Below, in pieces: positions 1 through 9,738 of a stretch of DNA of 25,697 nucleotides. Both the position numbers and the translations under genes were made by a program. Position 1 is the first letter of the stretch; each line of letters begins with the position of its first letter. This DNA comes from Seminavis robusta (lineage: Eukaryota > Bacillariophyta > Bacillariophyceae > Naviculales > Naviculaceae): the NCBI GenBank assembly GCA_903772945.1, contig CAICTM010001620.1, positions 1 through 25,697 on the forward strand, given 5' to 3'. Under the pieces are notes generated by a model. That model searched no databases and was not told the DNA's origin. It was given only the letters and a program-made list of their open reading frames with translations.

Positions 1-1894
1 TCGTCCCTTATTGTATGTCAGGAAAGAGGCATAAGTGTCAGGATCAATTTCGACAAGTAAATCTGCAAGGTTCCCTCAATTATCATGAGGACCCTTTCTT
101 CACCTTGTTTGACTTTGGCATTGGGTTTGGATGAACGCATTGGGAACATCCAGGGACATCACATCCCTATTCTTCAGATGCATCGACACACCTGGATAAA
201 TTCCAAACCCTCAAGTGAAATGTTGGCTTCTGGCATCTTCTTTCTTATGGTACACCCTGTATGGTTTCCCATGTAGACTGCACGGCCTTGACCGTGCCAT
301 CCCTTTTCTCACTCACAAAAATGAGTGCCATTTTTGCCTTTTTCAATTCCGAATCACTGCATTTGTTTGGGTCGACTGGACTGAAACACACTCTGCTGTG
401 TAGCTGGTCCATCTCTTTGGGCGCCGCCTTTCTGCTTTGTTGCCCCACACTTTCAGACCCTTGGGTAGAAGATGTGTTGGGCTGGCTGCTCTCATCCTTG
501 ACTTCTGCTGTGGCACTCTGTGATTACAGGAGTCCATGAACAAAGCTAGATGTTTGCTGTCTCTGTCTCATACAGTTGGTTGCTCGCTTCGTCATCTTGG
601 ACGAAGGTGACTCCTTCTTTGCTTCGGCTGGGGCAATCCGAGCTGAGCGTCTAATTCCAACTCGAGAACTTGGAAGCCTTGGCTGGTCCAGCGAGGTTCC
701 ATCATTGGTATCCACTGTTGGTTCCGTCTCTTCAACTGTAGGGTTGTCTGGACTGTGCTTGTTGGGATTCCTTGGATCCCTCTTCTCTTCTTCATCGGAG
801 TCAATGTCTGTGGCATACGTTTGGATGCCCTTGGTACTAGCCCTGGGCGTTCCCATCCTCAAATCTTCATCTGATTCCGTGGATTCCACTGAATCTTTGT
901 CCGAAGAGTCTCCATAGACTTGGAGGAGCTCTCATTTCCATTGACACATCCACTCCTGCAGGCAAACCTACAGGTAAAAATTCCACAAAGTCACGGTTGT
1001 GAAAGATTAGTGGTTTCTTACCCTCACCGTATGCCTTCTTTTCGACAGCATCAATGACTGAGCGAGGCATCGGCAGGATGCGGACATGCTGTCGCGTGAT
1101 CACCTCAAAGGTGACGAGGTCCATCACACTGTGTCCACCTTGGTGGTTGTCCATCAATGGACGGAGATAGATGCAATCCAATCGCCGGGGCTCCATGGAA
1201 TTGAGCTTGTCGGGTTCGTTGGAAGCGAGACAATAGCTCCCAAAAGTGTACTGAATATCTTTGTAGCTCGTGGTCCGCCCCTCCAAGATCTGCCTGGGAG
1301 GATACACTTTAGAGATGCCATCAAGCGCGGGAAGAGGTTGAGTTACAATTAACATCGTACACCAATTCCACAATCATCACCTTTGGCATCACCATGAACG
1401 GGGTTGAATGCCAGGCTGCGCGGATGCGCTCCTTCAAGGTTCGGATGTTCCGCTCGGCGGGACCACTGTGAGTCTGAGCCGCTCCATGGTTGAGCTTGAG
1501 CTCCATGTCGTTCTTGACAGGATCCATCAGGCTCTTGAACTCCCAGGTCGCACTGTATTTCTGTGATCTTGAAATCATTATTTCCGTACACGATCAAAAA
1601 TCTTGTCATTGGCGGCATAGAATGATTGTCCTTCCTGTTGTCAGGTAGGCTGATTCGGGGTGTCGGATTTGCAAGTCAGTGAATGTAGAAGGCAATCTCA
1701 CAGACATTAAACACATCCATGCATCCAGTCAGGAACCTGTGTGGTGCCACCAGTCATCCGGTACAGTATGAATACTGTCGGTCACTGGTGGCGGGCGTCG
1801 CGTGTAGTAGAGCCCTTGGCCTTGCCGCATGTCGCTCCGAAAATTAATTCCGCGCGATCGATGTCCTCCGCTTGACGGGACAGTCGCGAATTTG
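1..1894 (-). pseudogene. pol: Ty1/copia pol fragment, left-arm copy (integrase to start of RT), element A
   Basis: Read on the minus strand from 1894 downwards, this is the middle of a copia polyprotein. The integrase core includes a CDLEF-like second Asp and GPAERNIRTLKERIRA with the catalytic Glu (about 1400-1890). An integrase C-terminal region follows (about 960-1373, with DGISKVYPP and VDLVTFEVITRQHVRILP-like sequence). Next come an acidic Ser/Asp-rich linker (about 540-960) and the start of an RVT_2 reverse transcriptase (KAAPKEMDQLHSR, about 245-448). The frame changes repeatedly through small indels. The N-terminal side is cut 1 bp from the B 5' LTR; the C-terminal side runs off the window. 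It duplicates 14714-16601. Confidence 0.85.
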
Positions 1895-1895
1895 A

Positions 1896-2148
1896 TGTTG
1901 GAGGTTGTATTACAACACCTCAATACAAATTAATCGTTTATCCCAATCTAGTTGATAGGGGATATCTATATCTATTCTCTAGTTACATACATGGGGATTT
2001 AACTGATCTATATGGTCACCCCCTTCACTATATCCTTTGAAGTTGAATCAATTCCCAGAAAACATGGAGAAAGATCACTTCTTGGAAATAGCTTAACAGT
2101 AAAACAGTATTTTACCTTACTAAGCTAGAGTGTTACTAGCAACCAACA
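1896..2148 (+). repeat. 5' LTR of element B (left arm)
   Basis: This 253-bp LTR starts TGTTGGAGG and ends CCAACA, a 6-bp terminal inverted repeat with the usual TG...CA. It is AT-rich in the middle. The same sequence recurs at 6789-7035 and, inverted, at 9482-9738 and 14458-14712. Bases 2077-2091 are perfectly complementary to the 15 bases directly after the LTR (2149-2163). Confidence 0.9.
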
Positions 2149-2163
2149 CTATTTCCAAGAAGT
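2077..2163 (+). promoter_or_regulatory. LTR/primer-site hairpin of element B
   Basis: ACTTCTTGGAAATAG (2077-2091, inside the LTR) pairs over 15 bp with CTATTTCCAAGAAGT (2149-2163), which begins at the first base after the LTR, where a primer binding site belongs. The loop is 57 nt (2092-2148). It contains a second inverted repeat (AGCTTA/TAAGCT) and GTGTT...AACAC. No recognisable tRNA-complementary primer site follows. The pairing is seen directly; a role in self-priming of reverse transcription, as in Tf1, is inference. Confidence 0.7.
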
Positions 2164-5100
2164 ACCTTTTGAATTCGAGATTTTCGCCAATGGCGAAGTC
2201 AATATCGACATCCTATTGCATGATATCAAGCTAAGGTAAAGGCAACAGGTGTAGCAAACGCTCAGGCAAAAAGGGCTCTAGCCTCAGCAAGAGAGCATCC
2301 CAACAGCCTAGCAGGAAAAAAGGCAACATGAAATCGTGCCTTGCACGCCGACACATTGACTACACCGGCGCGATCGGTCCTCCAGAAGACAATCGAATCA
2401 GCCAGAACGTATTGTACCAACAAAAGAACATCACTAACTACGTCACCCTATTGCTTGAACGAAGCGAATCCAACAGGAATTGAGCGAATTCCGAACGATT
2501 GAAGATCTGCTAAAGAGCTAATTGTGTTGTACCGGTGCTGCGGTGTGACCGTACCAAGCCCATCTACAAACAAGAACATCCAGCTCACAGGAGTGAGCGG
2601 ACGCAACACGAACAAGCTAGCTCACAGAGCCGTCGCACGAAGCCTACAGAAGTGACACGACGAGGAGTGTCATCCGGAAGCAAGCTCAAAGGAGTGAGCA
2701 GAACACAGCCACCAAGTAGGCAAGCTTATCGGATCGACTGCATGCCACCGCGTCGATTGAGAGCTGCCGCACTGTACGAAGCCAAGTGTACTAGTACGGA
2801 AACGAACCGTGCAAGCCAAGAAGAGCGACACGAACAGCAAAGTTGTGTCAACCGGAAGAGGAACGAGATAACAAGTTCCAACAGGAACCACAGAGGTACT
2901 TCCGTGGGAGTGCTCCTATCCTCAAAAGAGAGCCATGAAAAGGCTACTAGAAGAGAGGTGCGAAGATTTCCCGCACAAACAAGACGAATTGCCAGGCCGA
3001 TTACACGGCAACGACAGGTCCCACAGAGACTGTCATACAGAAGTTGTGCTTTGAACACTAGCGCAACAGGCCCAGAGTGCAAGTGCCGAATGCAACCGGA
3101 AACAAGTTCTTGCATCCATCGGCACAGTCAAGCAAAATTGAAGAAAAACCGTACGGTAGCAGCCAGTCAATGATCAATGGATCGAACCACGACAACGGCT
3201 ACTACTACAGGAACGAGAACAACGACGGCTACTCCTAGCCAGTCGCTGCTATTTGTTCGAATAAGAGCGAATTTGCAATTTCCACCAGCACAAGAACAAG
3301 ACGACCGAAACGATCGAACGATCGCTACTACTGCACCACAGAACAACAGAACAGCAACCGCTACTGTTAGCTGGCGGCTACTACTAGTCAGTCGCTCACG
3401 CTACTGTTACAGCCATCGGCCGATGATACCGATAGCAACAATAGCAACAATAGTGCCATTGTGTCAATCGGCAACAAGAGAAGAAGTGCTGACACGAAAT
3501 TTGTGGTTTGTGCAGCCTTTTCCACGGAATGGCAAAGAACAAGCCAAGCTGTTCACCGAACAGCAGCCACAAGCCGCTGAACGTCACAACAGGAAAAAGT
3601 ATCTTCTTCGCGAAAGGTATCTTTCCAGGAGTGTACGAGCCAGATCTCCAGATCTCTCCGTACGTCGGCAACAAGAGGATTCTACGGCGAATCCAAGCAG
3701 CACCGGCAAGCAGCTACCGGTCAACGTTAGCTATAGGAGCAGCATGTCATGCAGATAGCTAGCTAGATACCGGCACACAAGCTACAGAGCAGCAGTGCAA
3801 GCAAGCTACAGGAAACACAGGAGTGCATCCACCAGCATCAAATAATTCTTTGGAGTGTGATTGTATTGAGTTTACACTCAGCACCTCCTCTCCTTTCATG
3901 AGTGTGTATTGTGGCATCCCAAGCCACAGCACCTCCTACTACCTTTTATGGAATGTGTATTGTGCAACTAATCCACAGCACTTCCTCATGATTACAGGCA
4001 AACCTGAGGCAACAACAGCCCTCAGGTAGGCAACAACAGATACCATTACAAATCCATGCCCTTGCTATTTGATCACAGCAAGTGCACAGGAGTGTGAGGG
4101 TACCCAAATCCAAAACCTACAATCCTACAAACAAAATCATCATAACAATCCGCCTTTATAGGCAATGCCGTAACCATCAATGGCCATAACAAGGCCACAA
4201 CTACACGGCCAACTACCATCAATGACTACATCCACACGCATCTACAATAACGGCAACTGCCACAACAGCAGAACGACAGTGAACGTTGAACCGAGTAGCT
4301 AGCTACAAGCAAGCCACTCAAGAGTTCACAAGACAAGGAACCAGCCACAGGATGGCTAGGAGCAGACAGAGTTTGACCACAAGGGAACCGATCAAAGAAA
4401 CAACAAGGGTGCACACCTCAGCTCCACTGCAACTACTGTACAAGAGATTGCAACCAACCTTAGTCTCACACCAACAACAAGTACATGAGTACAACAAATC
4501 AAGCCTACAGAAGATACAACTACGAAAAACTACTGCCACAGCCATCTCACAGGAGTGTAAGAGCAGTGGCATCACAACCAAAGGATCTACCGAATACATC
4601 ACCATCGAACCAACATCGACCGTGACACGTCCAGGTCCAGTGAGCCCATCAAGTGGAGCATCCACAACTACTACCGAATACTTCCTTACAAGTTTCCAAA
4701 CTTCCAAGGGCTTCAGCCCCAACTCAAAGTATCATTGTGGCAAGGAACTTCCTCCTAGTTCCCTACTACAACAGTTCTCCCAAGGTGTCGCTAAGCCTGA
4801 CTTCCCAGTCTCAGCTACGGCAACACCAAAGACGGTACCAAGTGTACCAATAAGTGACGGCACCAGTCACCACGAGTGACGACACCAGCAGTCACGAGTC
4901 TCACATGAGTATAAACAACCATGACAAGAGGAAACAATAACTCAACCATTTCCTCATTCCATCTTCAGACATCGAGACCATCCAAGAACTAGGGTCAGTC
5001 GAACCCAACAAGTCCGTGACTTCCAAGCTACATCATTTCCAGCTTCCATGCACCTTCCATAGGGCATCACTTCCCACAAGTCTACGACTTCCAGAAGCCT

Positions 5101-6788
5101 TCAACCAGCTTCCATCTACGAAGGGCTTCCAGCCCCATCAAGTGTCAATGCAGCCGAACTTCCCAGTCTGAGCCGCAGGTACACCAAGTGCGGTATCATC
5201 CGACACCAATCTTCCAGGAGTGGCACCACTCTCAGAAGAGTGCCAGCCACAAAGACTTTCGATGATGACAATGCCGTATTGTCTCGTCTCCACCGCTCAG
5301 CTTCTCGACCAAGCGGGTGCCGAGCAACTACTTCCAAGTTTTGTTTTGGACTCATTGCAAGCCAGTCGGCACGACGACGTGAGACTGGATTACACAGCCT
5401 TCCCAAGGCAGGAGTCTGCTTACCAAAGCACAGATAGACACTTTGAGTGCTATCGATTCCCAGAATCTTAGAGGACCACACCTCTAGCTCCATAGCAACC
5501 CAAGGTGCATCAATTTCCAAACCAACCAAGCCAGCTTTGGCTACAACAAGTACAAGTCCTGCCCAGCTAGCTCACAGAAGTGTGCCAACAGTGACAGCAG
5601 GAGTGGTATTGATAAAGTTGTACCCACCAAAACCAAGTCTCAAACCTTTTTCAACCTTCCTTTGAATTCTCCGATCGATACTATCCAGATTGACACACCA
5701 GATCGACTGACAAGAAACGATCATGCCAATCGAATGACACGAAGCGATCGAATCACAAGCAGCGACCACGAGATCGATTCAGTTTGACTCTCGGATCGAC
5801 TCAGAAGATCCATCATGAATTGAAGTGCGACCACAGAAGCCTATCAGGCAGAGCAAGCTTACTCAAGCAAGGGTAGCCACACACCAGTGCTACCGGGATA
5901 TCTTCTGCAGAGGATTCCCACAGTTCCACAGGAACAGTTCCACCATGGAACCAGCTCAAAGCAAGCAACAGTTCGACGGAACGCCACAAGTTGCCAGCAT
6001 CCATCTACAAGAGGTGCAAACCAAGGTCCACATCAAGCAAGCACACATTCATGTACAACAAGTCACAGCCATTCGATTCCAAAGAAGAGGAGGCCGTGAT
6101 GAAGGAAGAAGCTTCCCCAGCGGGAAGAAGAGGATTCCATCCTCTGAAAAAGACAACAGCAGGACATCCAACACTTCTTGGACTCCACAAGAAGAGACAG
6201 CTCACGTTCCATTACCAATGGACAACAAGCTGACTCCAGATAGCTACCAAGCTATTGCACAGACTCATGCTCACCTGATTTCCAAATCCAGTATCAAGCC
6301 TGAATGGATTGATGTTTCCACACATCATTGGCGATTGAGACCATGGCATATCGATGTCCAGTTCAGTCTACACCGCCAGTCAAGAGCACAGTTTGAGTCT
6401 ACGAGAATGCAGCCGGAACTTCCTAGTTTCAGCTACAGCAATACCAATGACCGGAACTTCCCAGTCACCGGTTCAACAAGTGATCGGAACTTCCCAGTTC
6501 GAATACAGCAAAATCAAGTGACGGCACAACTGCCACAGCAAGTCATACAGGAGTGGCAACACTCACAGGAGTTGTAGCCACATGGCTTTTCATGACGACA
6601 CTGTCCACATGTCCACATTGACTGTGACAGATTTTCAACACTGCTATGGAGACAAGCTTCTCGCCACAAGCGGAATGCCGAGCAACCTAACAATTGGTCT
6701 CTCTCGACCAAAAACTGTTCCTTATGGAGCACCATCATTACATTAATTATTCGTTCCACGGTATCCTTTATGGAACCGTGCAGGAGTG
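2149..6788 (+). other. Interior of element B: repeat-rich, no recognisable gene
   Basis: No copia domain is visible in any frame. The plus strand is rich in A and C and poor in T, so stop codons are rare and chance open frames of 190-250 codons occur (2535-3173, 3177-3758, 4286-4879, 5825-6577). Their products are Ser/Thr/Gln/Arg-rich and unrecognised. About ten copies of a GGAGTG motif, usually CACAGGAGTG, are scattered through it, for example near 2587, 3816, 4085, 4548 and 6547. A second module around GAACTTCCCAGT recurs near 4799, 5157, 6418, 6452 and 6486. A GATCG-rich, roughly 20-25 bp degenerate repeat occupies about 5670-5800. CTACTA/GGCTACT-like simple sequence lies around 3190-3420. 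Confidence 0.7.
6757..6788 (+). promoter_or_regulatory. 3' hairpin and polypurine-like tract of element B
   Basis: CACGGT (6757-6762), a bulged A, TCC, loop TTTAT, GGA, ACCGTG (6775-6780) form a 9-bp stem. CAGGAGTG (6781-6788) abuts the LTR at 6789. Element A has the same arrangement at 17741-17773, with GCC/GGC replacing TCC/GGA, a compensatory change. The purine-rich octamer sits where the plus-strand primer (polypurine tract) of an LTR element must be. That function is inferred from position. Confidence 0.65.
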
Positions 6789-7035
6789 TGTTTGAGGTTG
6801 TATTACAGACCCTCAATACAAATTAGTCGTTTATCCCAATCTAGTTATAGGGATATCTATATCTATTCTCTAGTTACATACATGGGGAGTTAACTGATCT
6901 ATATGGTCAACCCCTTCACTATATCCTTTGAAGTTGAATCAATCCCAGAAAACATGGAGAAAGATCACTTCTTGAAATGCTTAACAGTAAAACAGTATTT
7001 ACCTTTACTAAGCTAGGTGTTACTAGCAACCAACC
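6789..7035 (+). repeat. 3' LTR of element B (left arm)
   Basis: This is about 247 bp, starting TGTTTGAGG (one substitution from the other LTR) and ending CCAACC in this arm. The mirror copy at 9482-9738 has CCAACA, so the last base here is probably a read error. It lacks the downstream complementary arm found after the 5' LTR, as expected for a 3' LTR followed by flanking DNA. Confidence 0.88.
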
Positions 7036-8245
7036 AACCTCCACTCCCAAAGGCAAGGTATGCCTTCGATTTCAACAAGCCCTCCAAACCCAACATGGCG
7101 AACAGTGGAGGAGGCCAATGGCCAGTGGATTATCAGGATGGGAGGTGTCCCCAAGCATGATTGGTCTGAATTGGAGAGCGAAACGGTCAATGTCCATGCC
7201 GGTCAGTACCGCACTTGGACAAGACCAAGGGCATGAAGCGTGAAGTGGCCATTGGTAGTCTGGACCCAGGATGGAGCATCAAGGACTCCTTCCAAGTGCT
7301 GCAGCTCTTTGTGCAACTCAACAAGTCTCGTGACTACGGGTTTCGAACAGCACTGTTTGAATCCCCTCAAGGTAGATCCAGGTGAATTTCGATCCCTACA
7401 TGTTCTCTGGTGATATTGGGTTTGTCAAAAAGACAGCCGATTCCCTTTACCAGCACTACGATGACTTTGATGAGGAGAATGAGCATACCTTCAAGAATAT
7501 GATTCTCAAATCACTACACCCTGACCTCAAGGCCAAGGTGAATGGATTGGAGGACCAGAATGATCGTTGCTCTTGTGACTTGGATCAAGGTTGTCCGTCA
7601 ATGGAAAATCATTACCAGTGAACAAGCTACCAAACTCAAGCATGAATTGGAGGGATGCCTCATTCAGAAGTTTGATCGCATGGACGTTGTTGTCGCTCTT
7701 TGAGTTCATCAAGCCAGAGCCGAAGCATTGTATGACACACGTGATTGGGATCCTCTTTTTATCATTCCCTTTCTCAGATCCTTGTTCAATGCATACCCCA
7801 ACGACTCTGAGTTTCATCTTGGATGGTGGACAGAAATTCAAACTAACATCATCAAGCCCTTGGAAGATGCTCATCACCAATTGAAGATGGAGTTGGGACA
7901 GAATGGATGCCGCATCGAAGATGAAATCAAGGCAGCTCCTGAGAAATACCCAGGTCTAGATAGGAAGTCCATTCGGGATAAGGTTTGGAACTGTATGAGA
8001 ACGAAGTGAACAAGTTTCGTTGGCCTGCAAAGTCCTCGCCTCGCGACAGTGGCAAGAGTCCATCGGGCTTTGGTTCTACATCTGCTCATTTCACTCCAAA
8101 CGATGCCCCACTCACCCGTTCCGATGTTATGGCCTTGGTTCAGAATCTTAACAGCATTGGCTCCAGGCAGTCCAAGGGTAAGCCCGAGGGCAACCCAAAG
8201 GGCAACTCTTCTGGTGATCGTAGCTGTTGGACCTGTGGATCTCTC
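7036..8245 (+). pseudogene. gag: Copia gag fragment, left-arm copy
   Basis: The open sequence begins directly at the end of the B 3' LTR (TSTPKGKVC...AFDFNKPSKPN-like) and is spread over several frames. Identifiable stretches are GNFDPYMFSGDIGFVKKTAD-like sequence (about 7382-7570), then LMDRMDVVVAL-like, FHLGW and EIQTNIIKPLEDAHHQ regions. A Ser/Lys/Gly-rich segment follows, ending in CWTCGS, the C-x2-C start of a CCHC zinc knuckle. Family knowledge: copia gag forms the virus-like particle and the knuckle binds RNA. The rest of the knuckle and all of protease are lost at the palindrome axis. The frame is interrupted around 7240, 7370, 7570, 7700 and 7985. There is no Met start near the LTR. 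Confidence 0.75.
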
Positions 8246-8270
8246 GCTCCCGCCGCCGTTTTAGAGAGAG
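8239..8270. other. Palindrome axis and unpaired spacer
   Basis: GGACCTGTGG (8229-8238) pairs with CCACAGGTCC (8271-8280). After one mismatch (8239/8270), TCTCTC (8240-8245) pairs with GAGAGA (8264-8269). The 18 unpaired bases 8246-8263 read GCTCCCGCCGCCGTTTTA. They fit neither arm's gag frame, which should continue a CCHC zinc knuckle. From memory, PacBio hairpin adapters have a TCTCTC/GAGAGA stem and a CTCC-repeat/GTTGTT loop, which this resembles with deletions. The TCTCTC itself is also plausible native gag sequence (Cys-Gly-Ser-Leu codons). Confidence 0.8.
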
Positions 8271-9481
8271 CCACAGGTCCAACAGCTACGATCACCAGAA
8301 GAGTTGCCCTTTGGGTTGCCCTCGGGCTTACCCTTGGACTGCCTGGAGCCAATGCTGTTAAGATTCTGAACCAAGGCCATAACATCGGAACGGGTGAGTG
8401 GGGCATCGTTTGGAGTGAAATGAGCAGATGTAGAACCAAAGCCCGATGGACTCTTGCCACTGTCGCGAGGCGAGGACTTTGCAGGCCAACGAAACTTGTT
8501 CACTTCGTTCTCATACAGTTCCAAACCTTATCCCGAATGGACTTCCTATCTAGACCTGGGTATTTCTCAGGAGCTGCCTTGATTTCATCTTCGATGCGGC
8601 ATCCATTCTGTCCCAACTCCATCTTCAATTGGTGATGAGCATCTTCCAAGGGCTTGATGATGTTAGTTTGAATTTCTGTCACCATCCAAGATGAAACTCA
8701 GAGTCGTTGGGGTATGCATTGAACAAGGATCTGAGAAAGGGAATGATAAAAAGAGGATCCCAATCACGTGTGTCATACAATGCTTCGGCTCTGGGCTTGA
8801 TGAACTCAAGAGCGACAACAACGTCCATGCGATCAAACTTCTGAATGAGGCATCCCTCCAATTCATGCTTGAGTTTGGTAGCTTGTTCACTGGTAATGAT
8901 TTTCCATTGACGGACAACCTTGATCCAAGTCACAAGAGCACGATCATTCTGGTCCTCCAATCCATTCACCTTGGCCTTGAGGTCAGGGTGTAGAGATTTG
9001 AGAATCATATTCTTGAAGGTATGCTCATTCTCCTCATCAAAGTCATCGTAGTGCTGGTAAAGGGAATCGGCTGTCTTTTTGACAAACCCAATATCACCAG
9101 AGAACATGTAGGGATTCAGAACAACATTCACCATGGTATCTACCTTGTGAGGGTGATTCATAAAGCAGTGCTGTTCCAAACCGTAGTCACGAGACTTGTT
9201 GATGACAAAGAGCTGCAGCACTTGGAAGGAGTCCTTGATGCTCCATCCTGGGTCCAGACTACCAATGGCCACTTCACGCTTCATGCCCTTGGTCTTGTCC
9301 AAGTGGCGGTACTACCGGCATGGACATTGACCGTTTCGCTCTCCAATGCAGACCAATCATGCTTGGGGACACCTCCCATCCTGATAATCCACTGGCCATT
9401 GGCCTCCTCCACTGTTCCCATGTTGGGTTTGGAGGGCTTGTTGAAATCGAAGGCACTACCTGTGCCTTTGGGAGTGGAGGT
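8264..9481 (-). pseudogene. gag: Copia gag fragment, right-arm copy
   Basis: This is the mirror of 7036-8245 with fewer breaks. A 207-codon frame (9302-8679) begins MDKTKGMKREVAIGSLDPGW, runs through YMFSGDIGFVKKTADSLYQH and HTFKNMILKSLHPDLKAK, and ends at FHLGW. The next frames (8685-8500 and 8524-8261) carry EIQTNIIKPLEDAHHQLKM, a Ser/Gly/Lys-rich tail and CWTCGSL. At least two small frameshifts separate them, and another lies near 9300, where the N-terminal part (NGQWIIRMGGVPKHDW) is in a different frame. Most breaks are not shared with the left arm, so they look like sequence errors rather than ancient decay. Confidence 0.8.
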
Positions 9482-9738
9482 TGTTGGTTGCTAGTAACAC
9501 TCTAGCTTAGTAAAGGTAAAATACTGTTTTACTGTTAAGCTATTTCCAAGAAGTGATCTTTCTCCATGTTTTCTGGATGATTCAACTGGTAGAGTTATAT
9601 ATAGTGAAGGGTGACCATATACAGATCAGTTAAACTCCCCATGTATGTAACTAGAGAATAGATATAGATATCCCCTATCAACTAGATTGGGAAAAACGAC
9701 TAATTTGTATTGAGGTGTCTGTAATAAAACCTCCAACA
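9482..9738 (-). repeat. 3' LTR of element B (right arm)
   Basis: This inverted copy of 6789-7035, 257 bp, starts TGTTGGTTGCTAG and ends CCTCCAACA as written on the plus strand. It is followed by CACTCCTG and the mirror of the 3' hairpin (9739-9770). In this arm the hairpin's outer stem is disturbed: CCCAGGT replaces CCACGGT on the element strand. Confidence 0.88.

Larger units (their letters stand above)
1896..7035 (+). mobile_element. Non-autonomous LTR retrotransposon B (LARD-like), left-arm copy
   Basis: Two direct LTRs (1896-2148 and 6789-7035) bracket about 4.64 kb with no recognisable gag, protease, integrase or RT. Orientation is plus, because the right end of the interior carries the same hairpin and CAGGAGTG tract that precedes the LTR of the coding element A. 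Size and lack of coding capacity match the large retrotransposon derivative (LARD) concept, a passenger that uses another element's proteins. The left flank (integrase on the minus strand, ...TTTGA) and right flank (gag on the plus strand, ACCTC...) do not form a target-site duplication. B therefore sits at a rearranged junction or its flanks come from different copies. Confidence 0.8.

Noticed and set aside
2535..3758. Two long adjacent plus-strand frames in the B interior as protein-coding genes
   Set aside because: Low-complexity products, no domain, and stop-poor composition of the strand. The mirror arm breaks them at other positions. Kept only as an observation.
5825..6577. 250-codon plus-strand frame in the B interior as a gag-like gene
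   Set aside because: No gag, zinc-knuckle or other motif. It ends within repeated GAACTTCCCAGT modules, and the right-arm copy is split.
8246..8263. Cruciform or replication-terminus palindrome as an active biological element
   Set aside because: The axis falls inside a gag codon series with no functional context, and the arms show read-error-type divergence. An artefact explains it more simply, though reads are needed to be certain.
7985..8635. A 216-codon plus-strand frame running straight across 8246-8263
   Set aside because: It reads gag sense in its first half and gag antisense in its second half, so it is a product of the palindrome axis and not a gene.
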